DNA from: Paramacrobiotus metropolitanus
Taxonomy: Eukaryota; Tardigrada; Eutardigrada; Parachela; Macrobiotidae
Assembly (NCBI RefSeq): GCF_019649055.1
Contig: NW_026570236.1
Location: 1,550,001 to 1,614,000, forward strand
DNA length: 64,000 bases
Direction of reading: 5' to 3'
In this document: piece by piece, positions 34,034 to 43,580 of the stretch
Numbering within the stretch: the first letter of the stretch is position 1
How the letters are laid out: every line of letters begins with the position of its first letter
Made by a program: the position numbers and the translations under genes
The notes under the pieces: generated by a model
The model's database searches: none
Seen by the model: the letters and a program-made list of their open reading frames with translations, nothing else
What the model was told of the DNA's origin: nothing

Positions 34034-34882
34034 TCACACCGCAGCGCCCATATTGTCATCATCGTCATCACGGCGTGGGCGATGGCGTTTAGCGATCGAA
34101 GCATCCAATTTACCCGGTCCGCGTTTCTCCTGTCCTTCATGTAACAGCCAACGAGTTTGTTGCAATTGCTGCTGTTGTTGGGATGACGAGCGCGGGTCCG
34201 CTGCATTCAGACGATCGAAATAGCGCTGCTCTGCTTCCAAACGGTGATCTTCGTCAATATTGGAAACCAGTTCCTCGATATGCTGATTATACGCGTCCAC
34301 GAGCGTAACAACGGCACCATGGTCTCCCGTTTCCCCCGGGACATAATCCAACGCAGTGAGAAACTCGACAGGATTGCGCATCACATTGATGCCGTAGTTC
34401 CGACGGAGTTCGCAGACGATTTGCCCGATGAGCCATCCTTGCCGGAAATCCACTCGCAGGTAGCGCAATAATGCATAGTGTACGTCCTTTGACAGATCCA
34501 GCGTGTGGACATAGCGATTGTACTTGTCCAGCGTCATTTCCGATCCATTATGGTAAATCTTGCCGCGAAAGCGCAATCGAGTCTCTGGATGCAATTCCAC
34601 ATAATCAGCGTCTGGATTATAGGCACAATGAATCAAACCAGACGGAGGAATGTAGCCTTTCCCTCCACGAGCATAGTCATACGGAGATGGTCGAAGACCA
34701 CAATCCACCATGCGATGGGACCATTCAAATGTTGGTTCAGGCCATCCAACATGAGGATCGGGATACATTGGCGGCTGAACATCGGCCAAGACATCTGCCA
34801 AAACCTGCACTGAATCCTCGGAGGAAGATGTAGTATCCTCATGCATGAAGGAATGATGTGCTGGCACTTTCGGGCGATGCAT
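34034..34882 (-). CDS. Element accessory ORF with YNPDA motif, 282 aa
   Basis: Starts MHRPKVPAHHSFMHEDTTSS with an acidic Ser stretch, then a Pro/Tyr-rich part. The core reads SGLIHCAYNPDADYVEL, RFRGKIYHNGSEM and RVDFRQGWLIGQIVCELRRN. It ends with Gln-rich and basic/acidic tails (KRHRPRRDDDDDN). The core resembles that of 25529-26365, so it looks like a duplicated accessory gene. Function is unknown; basic stretches near the end fit nuclear entry. Confidence 0.5.
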   Translation of the reverse strand: MHRPKVPAHHSFMHEDTTSSSEDSVQVLADVLADVQPPMYPDPHVGWPEPTFEWSHRMVDCGLRPSPYDYARGGKGYIPPSGLIHCAYNPDADYVELHPETRLRFRGKIYHNGSEMTLDKYNRYVHTLDLSKDVHYALLRYLRVDFRQGWLIGQIVCELRRNYGINVMRNPVEFLTALDYVPGETGDHGAVVTLVDAYNQHIEELVSNIDEDHRLEAEQRYFDRLNAADPRSSSQQQQQLQQTRWLLHEGQEKRGPGKLDASIAKRHRPRRDDDDDNMGAAV

Positions 34883-35233
34883 TGTAGCGGTAGAGAGTAA
34901 TTTCAGCCGTAAAATCAGTGTAGAGAAGGAGCAAATTCACCCAAGATTGAGAGTGCATTAATGAATGCCACTGATCATTACAGGTGTAAACTCATTTGCG
35001 GCCAGCTGAAAGTAGCTTCCTACACAGCTGACGTTCAAGAAGGAGCAACGAACGCTACTACGTCACTGCGACTGTCCAATGGCGATCATACACAGCACAT
35101 CTGTACGTACAGACCCGTTTTTGGGAATTTTCCAGACAATTTTAATGCGTTAAGGAATAAAATTTCAATTCTTAAAATTCAAAAATAAAATAAAATAAAA
35201 TAAATGTACAAATTTACACGGCCGCTTGGCCAT

Positions 35234-35941
35234 TTAATCCAGATTACATAAGGTACAAATTCGGCAGAATTTCGCTAAATCAGCCTTCATTTCAGGCCAG
35301 AAAAACCGAAGGTTTTTATATAAGTAATCATATGGCGAAATGGCACTGCCATACTTATGAAGCAACCGACGGTGTACTGATTCGGCTAATATTTTACGCC
35401 ATTGAAACGGGATCAGAATTTTAGGGATTCTTTTCTGGATATCCTCTCTTTCGCCGTAATGGCAAATAATGCCTTTTACTTTCAGCACTAAAGGAAGATG
35501 CCAAGCTGCATACGGGGATTCCTCCAAAGTACAGTCTCCGTCAACAACGGCGTCCCACAACATCATGTCACTACACTCCATTTGTCGGTACCTCCAGAAC
35601 TCCTGTTTATCCAGGGCGTCATCAGATATTACACCCTGAGGCCAGAACTGCTCAATTGGACGTGCCCAAGCCGGGGCTGGTAGGATTCTGTCTTCTACTG
35701 TAATTGGGGATAATTTCGATGGCTGCGCCGGCACAATTTCCATCGCATTACAGGTAATGGGCGGGGAATCACTAGTTAACGGCTCAACTAATTCCGATCG
35801 GCCCCCTCCCGGCTGGGATACATTCAGAATAGCCGGTTCTCTATCATTTGTGGCCATACGCTTTTTAGCACCAACCGACGGGTCTCTTTTGCGTTTCTTG
35901 TCATTTAGCTGATTCACTAATCTCTCCACAGGTTTCACCAC
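35234..35941 (-). CDS. Element ORF with an extra integrase-type H2C2 module, 235 aa
   Basis: Directly after the integrase ORF. A basic start (NDKKRKRDPSVGAKKR) is followed by FWRYRQMECSDMMLW and then an H2C2-like zinc module: ILIPFQWRKILAESVHRRLLH, YLYKNLRFFWPEM and CRICTLC. This module normally forms the N-terminal domain of retroviral-type integrases and appears here as a free-standing domain. It may bind the element's nucleic acid or modulate the integrase. No DDE core is present in this ORF. Confidence 0.6.
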   Translation of the reverse strand: MVKPVERLVNQLNDKKRKRDPSVGAKKRMATNDREPAILNVSQPGGGRSELVEPLTSDSPPITCNAMEIVPAQPSKLSPITVEDRILPAPAWARPIEQFWPQGVISDDALDKQEFWRYRQMECSDMMLWDAVVDGDCTLEESPYAAWHLPLVLKVKGIICHYGEREDIQKRIPKILIPFQWRKILAESVHRRLLHKYGSAISPYDYLYKNLRFFWPEMKADLAKFCRICTLCNLD

Positions 35942-38208
35942 ACGGGTCTTAAGCGGGTCTTAAGCAATGGAACCGCTTCCATCTGGTTATCCAGATATTC
36001 AGCATACTCAGCATCAAGGCGCGACGATGCTGAGTCAACGGACGGAATTACCGGCGGCGGCGCGGGCGCCTCAACCAATTCATCGGGGCATTCCTTCTCC
36101 ACACAGTCGAGCAATTTTGGTAAGTGCTCGCCTTGAAGGATAGTATCAACGTCGCGGAAGTTATACGGCTTTAAGCGGCTGACATGGACTGTGTCAGTTT
36201 TGACGTTTCCACGCCTATTACTTTTTACTAAATAATGCACTGGCCCTGACTGACGCACAATTTCCCATCCAGCAGTCCAACGGGGCATAAGGGATGGATT
36301 CTTCCCCACTTTCCGATGTAACACGTATACCAAAACTTGATCTCCAGATTTATACGACGTATGAGATATATTGGCGTCATAGCGAATTTTGTCCTTTAGT
36401 TTATGGCGAAATTCCTCTGCGTTAACTAAATCCAAGGCCTCACCAAGGCCACGTTGCATCTGCTGCACATAAACGTGAGCGGGAATCACGAAATCCTCTT
36501 CAAATGGCAGGAAGTTATTTACCGGTGAGCGCATCTCGGTGCCATGCATCATGAAGAATGGTGAACGGCCCGTACGCTCCACAACCTTGCTGTTAAATGC
36601 GGCACAAAGTGCTGGGAGAAAAATGTCCCAGTCACTTTGTTGCTCATTAACATACTTCGCTAGCGCCTTCTTGATTTCCCCTACACGTTTTTCAACAAGA
36701 CCATTACCCTGCTGGTGGCCTGACGCCGTCGGTGCGTGAGCAACACCAGCGAGAGCGAGAAGCTCCCGAAACATTTCAGACATGAAATTACTGCCGCGGT
36801 CTGAAGTTATGTGTACGGGCATACCAAACACTGTCAGTATGCGGCGATAAAAGAATAACGCCAACGTGGCGGCATCATTTCTCTCAACTGCCTCTGCTAC
36901 TATATATTTACTTCCGTAATCAACTGCAATAATAATGTTTTTATTTCCAGATTCCGTCGTTGGGAGAGCCGGAGCAACGTCGATTGCCCAAACTAACCGG
37001 GGAGGAACGGTCGGGTTGGACTGCAGAGCACCGGCCGGTGCCGTAGCAAGAGGATTTTGTGCAAGGCACGCCGGGCAAGAGGCACAATAACTTTTAACAG
37101 ACTCAAACATACGGGGCCAATAAAAATATTTATACATCCTCTTATAGGTGGCCAGGACGCCCAAATGTGCCGCTAACGGGGAATCATGGTTATCCTGAAG
37201 GAACTGAAGCCGCCAGTGAACAGGTACATACATACAATAACAGATTTTCCGGTTTAACTCAAATTTATAGTAAACTACGCCCTGTTTCACTACAAATTTG
37301 TTCAGGTGTAATTTCTCATGGTCTGACATCTTTTCCTTTTTATTTTCCAGGAGCAATCGCCATCGGACAATTCGCGCATCGCGAGACTGCTCTTCAGCCC
37401 AGTATGAAGCCTTATCGTCAGTGATCAGCTTCTGCACCTTGTCTGCATCGAAGGCCTTCATATCTTCTTCAAAAATGGCCTTGACTTCGGCCGACATCAT
37501 CTCGAAACGGATATCCACGTAGTCTCGTTCCAGGATAGCGAAACAACACTCGATCATCGCGGCATCACCGGCGAAAGGGTAAGTTTGCCGATAGTCAAAC
37601 TCGATGTCTGAGTCGTCAGAGTCAGGTTCCGGTTGTTCTCCTGGATTTCTGCTTAACGCGTCAGCAATAACGTTCTCTTTACCGGGAATATGTACCGGTT
37701 TAGTATTGAACTGCTGTATGTATAAAGCCCAGCGCCCGAGGCGGCCAGCGGCATCGCGCATATTATTCAAAAAGACCAATGCTTGGTGATCAGTCTGTAC
37801 TTCAAACTGGTAGTCGGACAAATAATGTTTCCACTTTTTCAGGGCACAAATTACGGCATAAGCTTCAAGCTCAGTTGGGAAGTACAACCTTTTCTGCGTT
37901 TCGGTCAACTTGCGGCTTAAATACGCAATTGGACGCCAGTTTGTTGGCACATCCGTCGGTTTATCCTTGGGACATTGCATAAGCACTGCGCCGACTGCGA
38001 TAGTGCTGGCATCAACAACCACTCTCGACAAGGCCTCTGGATCATAACGGGCCAAGACCGGCGCCGTCACCAACGCCTCCTTCAATTGTTCGACAGCCCT
38101 ACACTGATCCGTTCCCCATTCAAAGGTAACTTTTTTAGGAATTAATTTTCGAAGCGGCTCAGCGATTTCTTGGAAGTACTTAATAAATTGACGATAATAT
38201 CCAACCAT
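35935..38208 (-). CDS. pol: RNase H and integrase of the element
   Basis: The ORF opens with the end of RT/connection (MVGYYRQFIKYFQEIAEPLR), then RNase H (VVVDASTIAVGAVLMQ; FEVQTDHQALVFLNN; IADALSRNPG). The integrase follows: H2C2 module (YVPVHWRLQFL, DSPLAAHLG, YFYWPRMFESVKSYCASCPAC) and a DDE core (VWAIDVAP; VHITSDRGSNFM; GHQQGNGLVEKR). A chromodomain-like end was not seen; the tail has PHRKVGKNP-type basic blocks typical of Ty3/Gypsy integrases. Key residues of the core motifs are visible. Confidence 0.8.
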   Translation of the reverse strand: MVGYYRQFIKYFQEIAEPLRKLIPKKVTFEWGTDQCRAVEQLKEALVTAPVLARYDPEALSRVVVDASTIAVGAVLMQCPKDKPTDVPTNWRPIAYLSRKLTETQKRLYFPTELEAYAVICALKKWKHYLSDYQFEVQTDHQALVFLNNMRDAAGRLGRWALYIQQFNTKPVHIPGKENVIADALSRNPGEQPEPDSDDSDIEFDYRQTYPFAGDAAMIECCFAILERDYVDIRFEMMSAEVKAIFEEDMKAFDADKVQKLITDDKASYWAEEQSRDARIVRWRLLLENKKEKMSDHEKLHLNKFVVKQGVVYYKFELNRKICYCMYVPVHWRLQFLQDNHDSPLAAHLGVLATYKRMYKYFYWPRMFESVKSYCASCPACLAQNPLATAPAGALQSNPTVPPRLVWAIDVAPALPTTESGNKNIIIAVDYGSKYIVAEAVERNDAATLALFFYRRILTVFGMPVHITSDRGSNFMSEMFRELLALAGVAHAPTASGHQQGNGLVEKRVGEIKKALAKYVNEQQSDWDIFLPALCAAFNSKVVERTGRSPFFMMHGTEMRSPVNNFLPFEEDFVIPAHVYVQQMQRGLGEALDLVNAEEFRHKLKDKIRYDANISHTSYKSGDQVLVYVLHRKVGKNPSLMPRWTAGWEIVRQSGPVHYLVKSNRRGNVKTDTVHVSRLKPYNFRDVDTILQGEHLPKLLDCVEKECPDELVEAPAPPPVIPSVDSASSRLDAEYAEYLDNQMEAVPLLKTRLRPVW

Positions 38209-38240
38209 GCCCAGGAAACGCAGTATATCTTTTTTGTCTT

Positions 38241-39665
38241 TTATAATTCCTTAACCGCCTGGATCTTCTCTGGATCCGTACTTATACCAAATTGATCGAC
38301 CGTATGACCCAAGAACGTTATTGAATTTACAAATAATTCTGTTTTTTCAGGGTTAATGGTCCAGCCGCATTCCTGGAGCCGCAGAAAAAGCTCCTGTAAG
38401 TCACGCATATGATCAGCCAGGTTTTTACTGAAGACAATAATGTCATCAATAAAAACCAATACATTCCTCCACTTCATGTTCGCAAGCGTCAAATCCATGG
38501 CGCGCTGGAAAGCCGAAGGCGCGTCCTTCATCCCAAAAGGTAAGACTTTGTATTGAAACGTGAACTCTTCACCAACCATTGTTGTTTTACATCGGTCTTC
38601 TGGTTTAATTTTTATTTGCCAAAAGCCACTCTTTAAATCTATCTTGCTAAAGACAGTAGCTTTATCGAGGGCATTAAGAATATCGTCAACTCTGGGAAGC
38701 GGGTAACTGCTGCCCATTAACCGTTCGTTTAATTTACGAAAATCCACGGTTAATCGCCGAGATTTATCCTTCTTTTTTACGATACATATAGGACTTCCCC
38801 ACGCCGAATTTGTTGGCTCAATTATACCGTCTTTAATCATTTCTTGAGTTTTAGCTTGGAGCCATTTGCGATCTTCAAACGATGTACGGTACGGAGGCGT
38901 TCTGACCGGCAAACTCGTACCTGTATCCACAGAGTGCTCATAAATGGTACAGCATCCCACACGACGCGCCTTAGTCGGTAAGACAGACTTCGCTTGATAA
39001 AATATAGCCTTTAATTCTTCCTTGCTGGGACAGATATCACCAACTTTAATTTTTGCGAAGGTTTCCTCTGTTTCAGGATCAACAGCACTGACGGCAGGTG
39101 GCGGCAACTGCATGGCCACACATTCATGAATTTTCTCCGGCACTGGAATGCCCTTGACATCACTGGGAACGCCAGTAATCGCTTCTTGACAATTCTCCTG
39201 GAACTCTGGAGAGTCCATCTGATATACCGCATCGACAAGCGCGACTTCACCCAGGTTAGTTTCCTCGTTCAGAACCAGTGGTTTATCGGAAACATTAACG
39301 ACGCAGACTCTACAATTACCGTACTCGTTAAGCGTTAAAACGCCGTCCAGTAATACCGCATTTTTGTTTGATTCGGGAATTTTTCCTTCATAGAGAAACG
39401 GCTGAGTATATAAATATTCCTCCTGAAATTCCATGAATTGCTCATCGGACATAGACGTCGTAGCGCGAATAATTCCCTGCGAATGGGGCTGAATTATGAC
39501 CGGCGAAGCTGGAAACAGCTCCATTTTAAAGCAATCAATCGGACCGGGTTCTGGGTCGAAGCGGTAAATATCATGTTCGACCGAATTAACTTCAACCTGT
39601 GCTTGTGCCTGTTTCAGATGGGCGTCCTGTACGCCAGTTCGATGACGTCTTTCGAATACACACAA
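38241..39665 (-). CDS. pol: Reverse transcriptase of the element
   Basis: Contains the standard RT blocks of Ty3/Gypsy elements: QEMIKDGIIEPTNSAWGSP, RRLTVDFRKLNERL, FSKIDLKSGFWQIKI, FQYKVLPFGMKDAPSAFQRA, NVLVFIDDIIVFS (the catalytic FIDD box) and INPEKTELFVNSITFLGHTV. About 200 residues upstream of the RT blocks form a spacer that may be a protease-RT linker. The order relative to protease and integrase supports Ty3/Gypsy affinity. Confidence 0.82.
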   Translation of the reverse strand: MCVFERRHRTGVQDAHLKQAQAQVEVNSVEHDIYRFDPEPGPIDCFKMELFPASPVIIQPHSQGIIRATTSMSDEQFMEFQEEYLYTQPFLYEGKIPESNKNAVLLDGVLTLNEYGNCRVCVVNVSDKPLVLNEETNLGEVALVDAVYQMDSPEFQENCQEAITGVPSDVKGIPVPEKIHECVAMQLPPPAVSAVDPETEETFAKIKVGDICPSKEELKAIFYQAKSVLPTKARRVGCCTIYEHSVDTGTSLPVRTPPYRTSFEDRKWLQAKTQEMIKDGIIEPTNSAWGSPICIVKKKDKSRRLTVDFRKLNERLMGSSYPLPRVDDILNALDKATVFSKIDLKSGFWQIKIKPEDRCKTTMVGEEFTFQYKVLPFGMKDAPSAFQRAMDLTLANMKWRNVLVFIDDIIVFSKNLADHMRDLQELFLRLQECGWTINPEKTELFVNSITFLGHTVDQFGISTDPEKIQAVKEL

Positions 39666-42129
39666 GCCGGGATATCTGTGGATTCACGGACGTCCTGAGA
39701 CCGTTTCGGTAAATTTTTAACCACGGGCAACTGCTGAGCGGGGACTGGCGGCACGGTTTCGGCCGACATTTGACTTGCAGCTTCGCGCTCTGCGTATTCC
39801 CGCCGAATTCTACGGCTGTAACTGGACTTTTTACGTCTAGGAGAATTCCTTCCCGAACCTTCCGGTGATGGTTCATAATTTCCTACAGTGGGTTGTACTG
39901 AATTAGCAGCTGCAGATTCGCTCAATACTTTTTGTTTCTGAATGTCATTCCAGATTTCCCACTGTTCATTAATATTAACATTTGTCGCAACATCGTAGGT
40001 CGCTCTGACATCCTCTGAAACGAACTCAGACGGCTTCGGCAGCGGTGAGTTACTAATCATTTGAGAATTTATTTCCCTTTGCTTCTCCGCCTGTTTATCT
40101 TCGTAGGAAGTCGGACACGGGCCGATATTGATAGGCTTCATTCCATCAGCAGGGACAAAGCTACCATTTTCGAATTCTCCTGCAGGAGCTGGATTGTTCA
40201 CGGAAAAGGTAACCTTACGTTTTCCTATAGCTTTCTGTGCGGCCAACTGTTCATTTCTTTTAATCGTTTCAAAATGCCGACGGTCATTAATCGAGTTTCG
40301 ACACACGTCGCAGTTTTTCTCATACCGTTCGATTTCTATTATACAATCCGGCCAGTAAAACAATTTTACTAAATACGGATATAATTTTTCATGCCGGCCG
40401 TACGCTGCCGATGAATAAGAATTTCGTGGAAACAGGCGATTAATTTCTGTCGCCATTGGTGCGGTACGTAAATCCTCGGAGATGCACCAGAATGATCAGG
40501 TACTCTGCATAATATTCCTTCACAAATTATGAACCGATTTATTTCATACTTAGTAAAATTCGTATTAGCGTGCGCCGGCTTTTTGTACATTTTATACCAC
40601 ATCCGGCTATCAACGCACTGCTGTTGAGTTTCGCGCCAGAACTGCGGATCACGGAATCTTTTCTCTGAAGGAAATAACTGTTTATCCTGTGGCCTGTCCA
40701 TTGGCGTCATCCATTTCTTCAATTCTGGATTGCGTGCCATATAAGACGGATAGTCATGGACTTCATCGACGTCTCTGCGGTCGCGCTCTACCGGTATGAC
40801 ATTTAGTAGTTTATTATCCATACTAAGACACTCAACCACCTTCGCTGATTTTTCCATGACACCCATGTAGAGATATTTTGCTGCAGGATGCTGCTTTAAT
40901 ACTGCGTCCACCGACGAGATCTGAATCGGAAGTTGCAGGGAGTCGTCACCCCCACGAACTTGACTGGAGCCAGAGTTAGGCACGGGACTGACCGATGTCG
41001 AAGACGAGGTACTCGGGCTGCTTGCCGGCGACGGCTGCGTAACTTTTTCCTTTTTGATTGGCGGCTGGGAAGACGCCTGTCCTCTCCCCCGCGAACTTGA
41101 CTGCATACTATTTACAATTGTTTCACCGCCTCCCCCACGAACTAGACTTGGTTCTGGGTTTTTCTCCACTTTAATTTCTTTTTTAATTGCAGGACGAACA
41201 GGTTCATCCGCGACGGGAGCTGCTCTCGGGAGATATTGACGAATCATTGCCTGTAGTACACTACGCACAAACTCTTCATCACGCTGATCGGATCCCTTTT
41301 TAATCGGGGCTAGCTGGACTGGTGTAGTTTCTTTAACTTCCGTTTTCACCGGGGCATCAGCCGTTTTTATCGCTGGTGGCGACGGGACTGGACGCGGCCA
41401 CTCCTGCTTAGCCTTTTGTAAGTGAAGAATACAAATTTCTGGATCAGCCTTTGCTAAAATTAAATGTGCAGACTCATAAGGCACAAATTTTGCTTCTTTA
41501 GCTACATCGATGCGCTCTGTCAACATCAACGCAGGGATTGCAAGAGACGGCTTAACTCCCACAGGAATTAACGGATCAAAATCGTGTGACCTAATGACGT
41601 CCGACATCAGGTGAGTTTTGCGGCGAAAGAATGCCGGAGCGTTAGACTGTCTACGGGAGAGACGCCAAGTCATAGTGTTCATATCTAAAATAAAAGGCTT
41701 TGTAGCTAAAAAGTCTAAACCTAAAACAACGTGGTCCCTATCAAAAGTGGAACTCACAAGCATTGCGTGCTCAAAAGCCATCCCAAATTCATGGATGGTG
41801 ACCACCACCGACAACGGCTCAATTAACTGTCTTCCTTGATACGCTGTATGTACAACCCTGCCTTTAATGTGATCAGGACAGCGATGAATATTTAATTTTA
41901 AATCCTTGGCCATCTTCAATGACATAACTGAAATACTGGAGCCCGTATCCAGCATAGTCTTCACTTTCTGATAGTTAATGTCGATTACAGAATACCAAGC
42001 CTGGGCATCAAGCGTCGGCAACAGGCACACGTGATCCGCTAGAGGATACTGCGAAAAGTCCTGGACTTCCATTTTGTTACACTGGGGCGTCGGCGAAGAC
42101 AAACCAGCCGGTAAGTCCAACTCCATCAT
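39614..42129 (-). CDS. Protease and early H2C2 region of the element
   Basis: Two overlapping frames cover this stretch. The first (42129-40369) has a retropepsin-like site LDTGSSISVMSLKMAKDL and the partner strand VVLGLDFLATKPF, then a long Pro/Ser/Lys-rich linker. It continues with FWRETQQQCVDSRMW and IYVPHQWRQKLIACFHEILI, the start of an integrase-type zinc module. The second (40456-39614) carries LFYWPDCIIEIERYEKNCDV with a CxxC pair, the matching end of that type of module, and a charged tail. A zinc module ahead of RT is not part of the usual gag-pro-pol plan. Confidence 0.65.
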
Positions 42130-43580
42130 ATTAATTTGCTGCTGCGGGTTGTTGTACCTTGCCAGTAATTCTGCAGACGGTTCATACTGTCGGGGAAGTA
42201 CAAACTGATTCGTACAACCTGCAGCGGGATGAAGACCATGACAGCGGAAGCAAATCTCGACTCCGCGATTTGTTCGCCATTTATCCTTTCAAATGTTTCT
42301 TTCATCAAACGGGGCTGACTACCCGCCTGCTGATTTTGCCGATAATTTTGATTCTGATTTTGCTGGCGGTTATTATTATTGTTATTGAAACCACCGCGTC
42401 CGTGATAATTATTATTATTATTTCGGTAATTTCCCCGATTATTACCGCCATTATAATTGTTGTTATTCGCAGGGCCACCCTGTTGGTACTGTGGATCAAA
42501 GTTCTGTACCGGTTGTTGGAACTGCGGCTGCATAACCGGCATCATTGGATTCATCATTTGAACTGGGACAGGCATAGGAGCCTGCATAGAAATTGGCTGT
42601 GGGAAAGTCTGCGCAAATTGTACCGGGTGTTGTTCAACGAATGGTGGCTGTGAATACACCGGAACTGGAACAAATTGCGGCTGGGAGACATTCAGGACAG
42701 GCTGCACGGGAGTCACCGAATTCTGCGGCTGAGGAATCACCGTTTCCTTGTACGAGCGGGAATATCCTCCACGATTATTGCCATAATTTCCGCGGCCTCC
42801 CCGGTTCGAATAATAATTTCCTCTCTGAGACGAGCCACCGCGGCCGCCTCGATTTTCATAATTCGAATTATTATTATTATTAATGCCGGCGCTTCTGGGT
42901 TCAGCAGGAGCATTTCTCTGAGTTGACTCGGGAGCCTTTTTATCTTTATTCATGCGCTTCCACAGTTTTTCGCACTCTTGCAGTTTCTTTTCAAACTCCG
43001 CATAATTTTTAGGTGCCGCATTATAAATTTCGCGGAACCATGCCGGTCGATGTTCCTGTACGCCATCAAGGAGTGCTTCCACCTGCTCTTCGTCAGATGT
43101 TTTTAGTTCCTCAAACCATGGGAGGAAACTATCCAGGTAAGCACGAACTGGTTCATAGAATTCTAATTTGCGATTATTCATTTTCCTACGAATGTCGGCT
43201 TTAGAAAGAGAGCCGTTAAAGTGCTCAACAATAGCCGGCTTGAAGAAATCAGGCCACGATTTGCCTTTATTATCTTTCCAGAATTTTTCAAACCATTGAA
43301 AAGACGGACCGGTGAATGCACCGATTACTCTGCGACATGTTGTTTCATCATTCCAATTATTCGTGGCTCTGCATTGTTCAACATTCATGAGCCATCTTTG
43401 AATTTTTTCCGGATGAGCATCGTCAAAGGCAAGGAGCTTCATGCCTCCTACTGTTTTATCGCTGTCTTTTTCCACAAATTTTGCTAGAAGTTCAACAACG
43501 CTTTCTTGTGTAAGCGTCGTTCTATCCGAAATTTGGGTCTGTTTATTCAGCCATTCCTCCAGCTGAGGATTTCTGGACAT
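42126..43580 (-). CDS. gag: Gag-like capsid protein of the element, 484 aa
   Basis: The N-terminal 200 residues look like a retrotransposon gag capsid: HPEKIQRWLMNVEQC, GPSFQWFEKFWKD, WPDFFKPAIVEHFNG, VRAYLDSFLPWFEEL. A Lys-rich helix follows, then an RGG/Asn-rich segment (NRGGRGGSSQRGNYYSNRGG) and Gln/Pro-rich and Asn-rich runs typical of RNA-binding, phase-separating tails. A CCHC-like knuckle pattern is visible near the distal end of the region. The gene overlaps its neighbours by a few bases, as in compact LTR elements. Confidence 0.72.
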   Translation of the reverse strand: MSRNPQLEEWLNKQTQISDRTTLTQESVVELLAKFVEKDSDKTVGGMKLLAFDDAHPEKIQRWLMNVEQCRATNNWNDETTCRRVIGAFTGPSFQWFEKFWKDNKGKSWPDFFKPAIVEHFNGSLSKADIRRKMNNRKLEFYEPVRAYLDSFLPWFEELKTSDEEQVEALLDGVQEHRPAWFREIYNAAPKNYAEFEKKLQECEKLWKRMNKDKKAPESTQRNAPAEPRSAGINNNNNSNYENRGGRGGSSQRGNYYSNRGGRGNYGNNRGGYSRSYKETVIPQPQNSVTPVQPVLNVSQPQFVPVPVYSQPPFVEQHPVQFAQTFPQPISMQAPMPVPVQMMNPMMPVMQPQFQQPVQNFDPQYQQGGPANNNNYNGGNNRGNYRNNNNNYHGRGGFNNNNNNRQQNQNQNYRQNQQAGSQPRLMKETFERINGEQIAESRFASAVMVFIPLQVVRISLYFPDSMNRLQNYWQGTTTRSSKLI

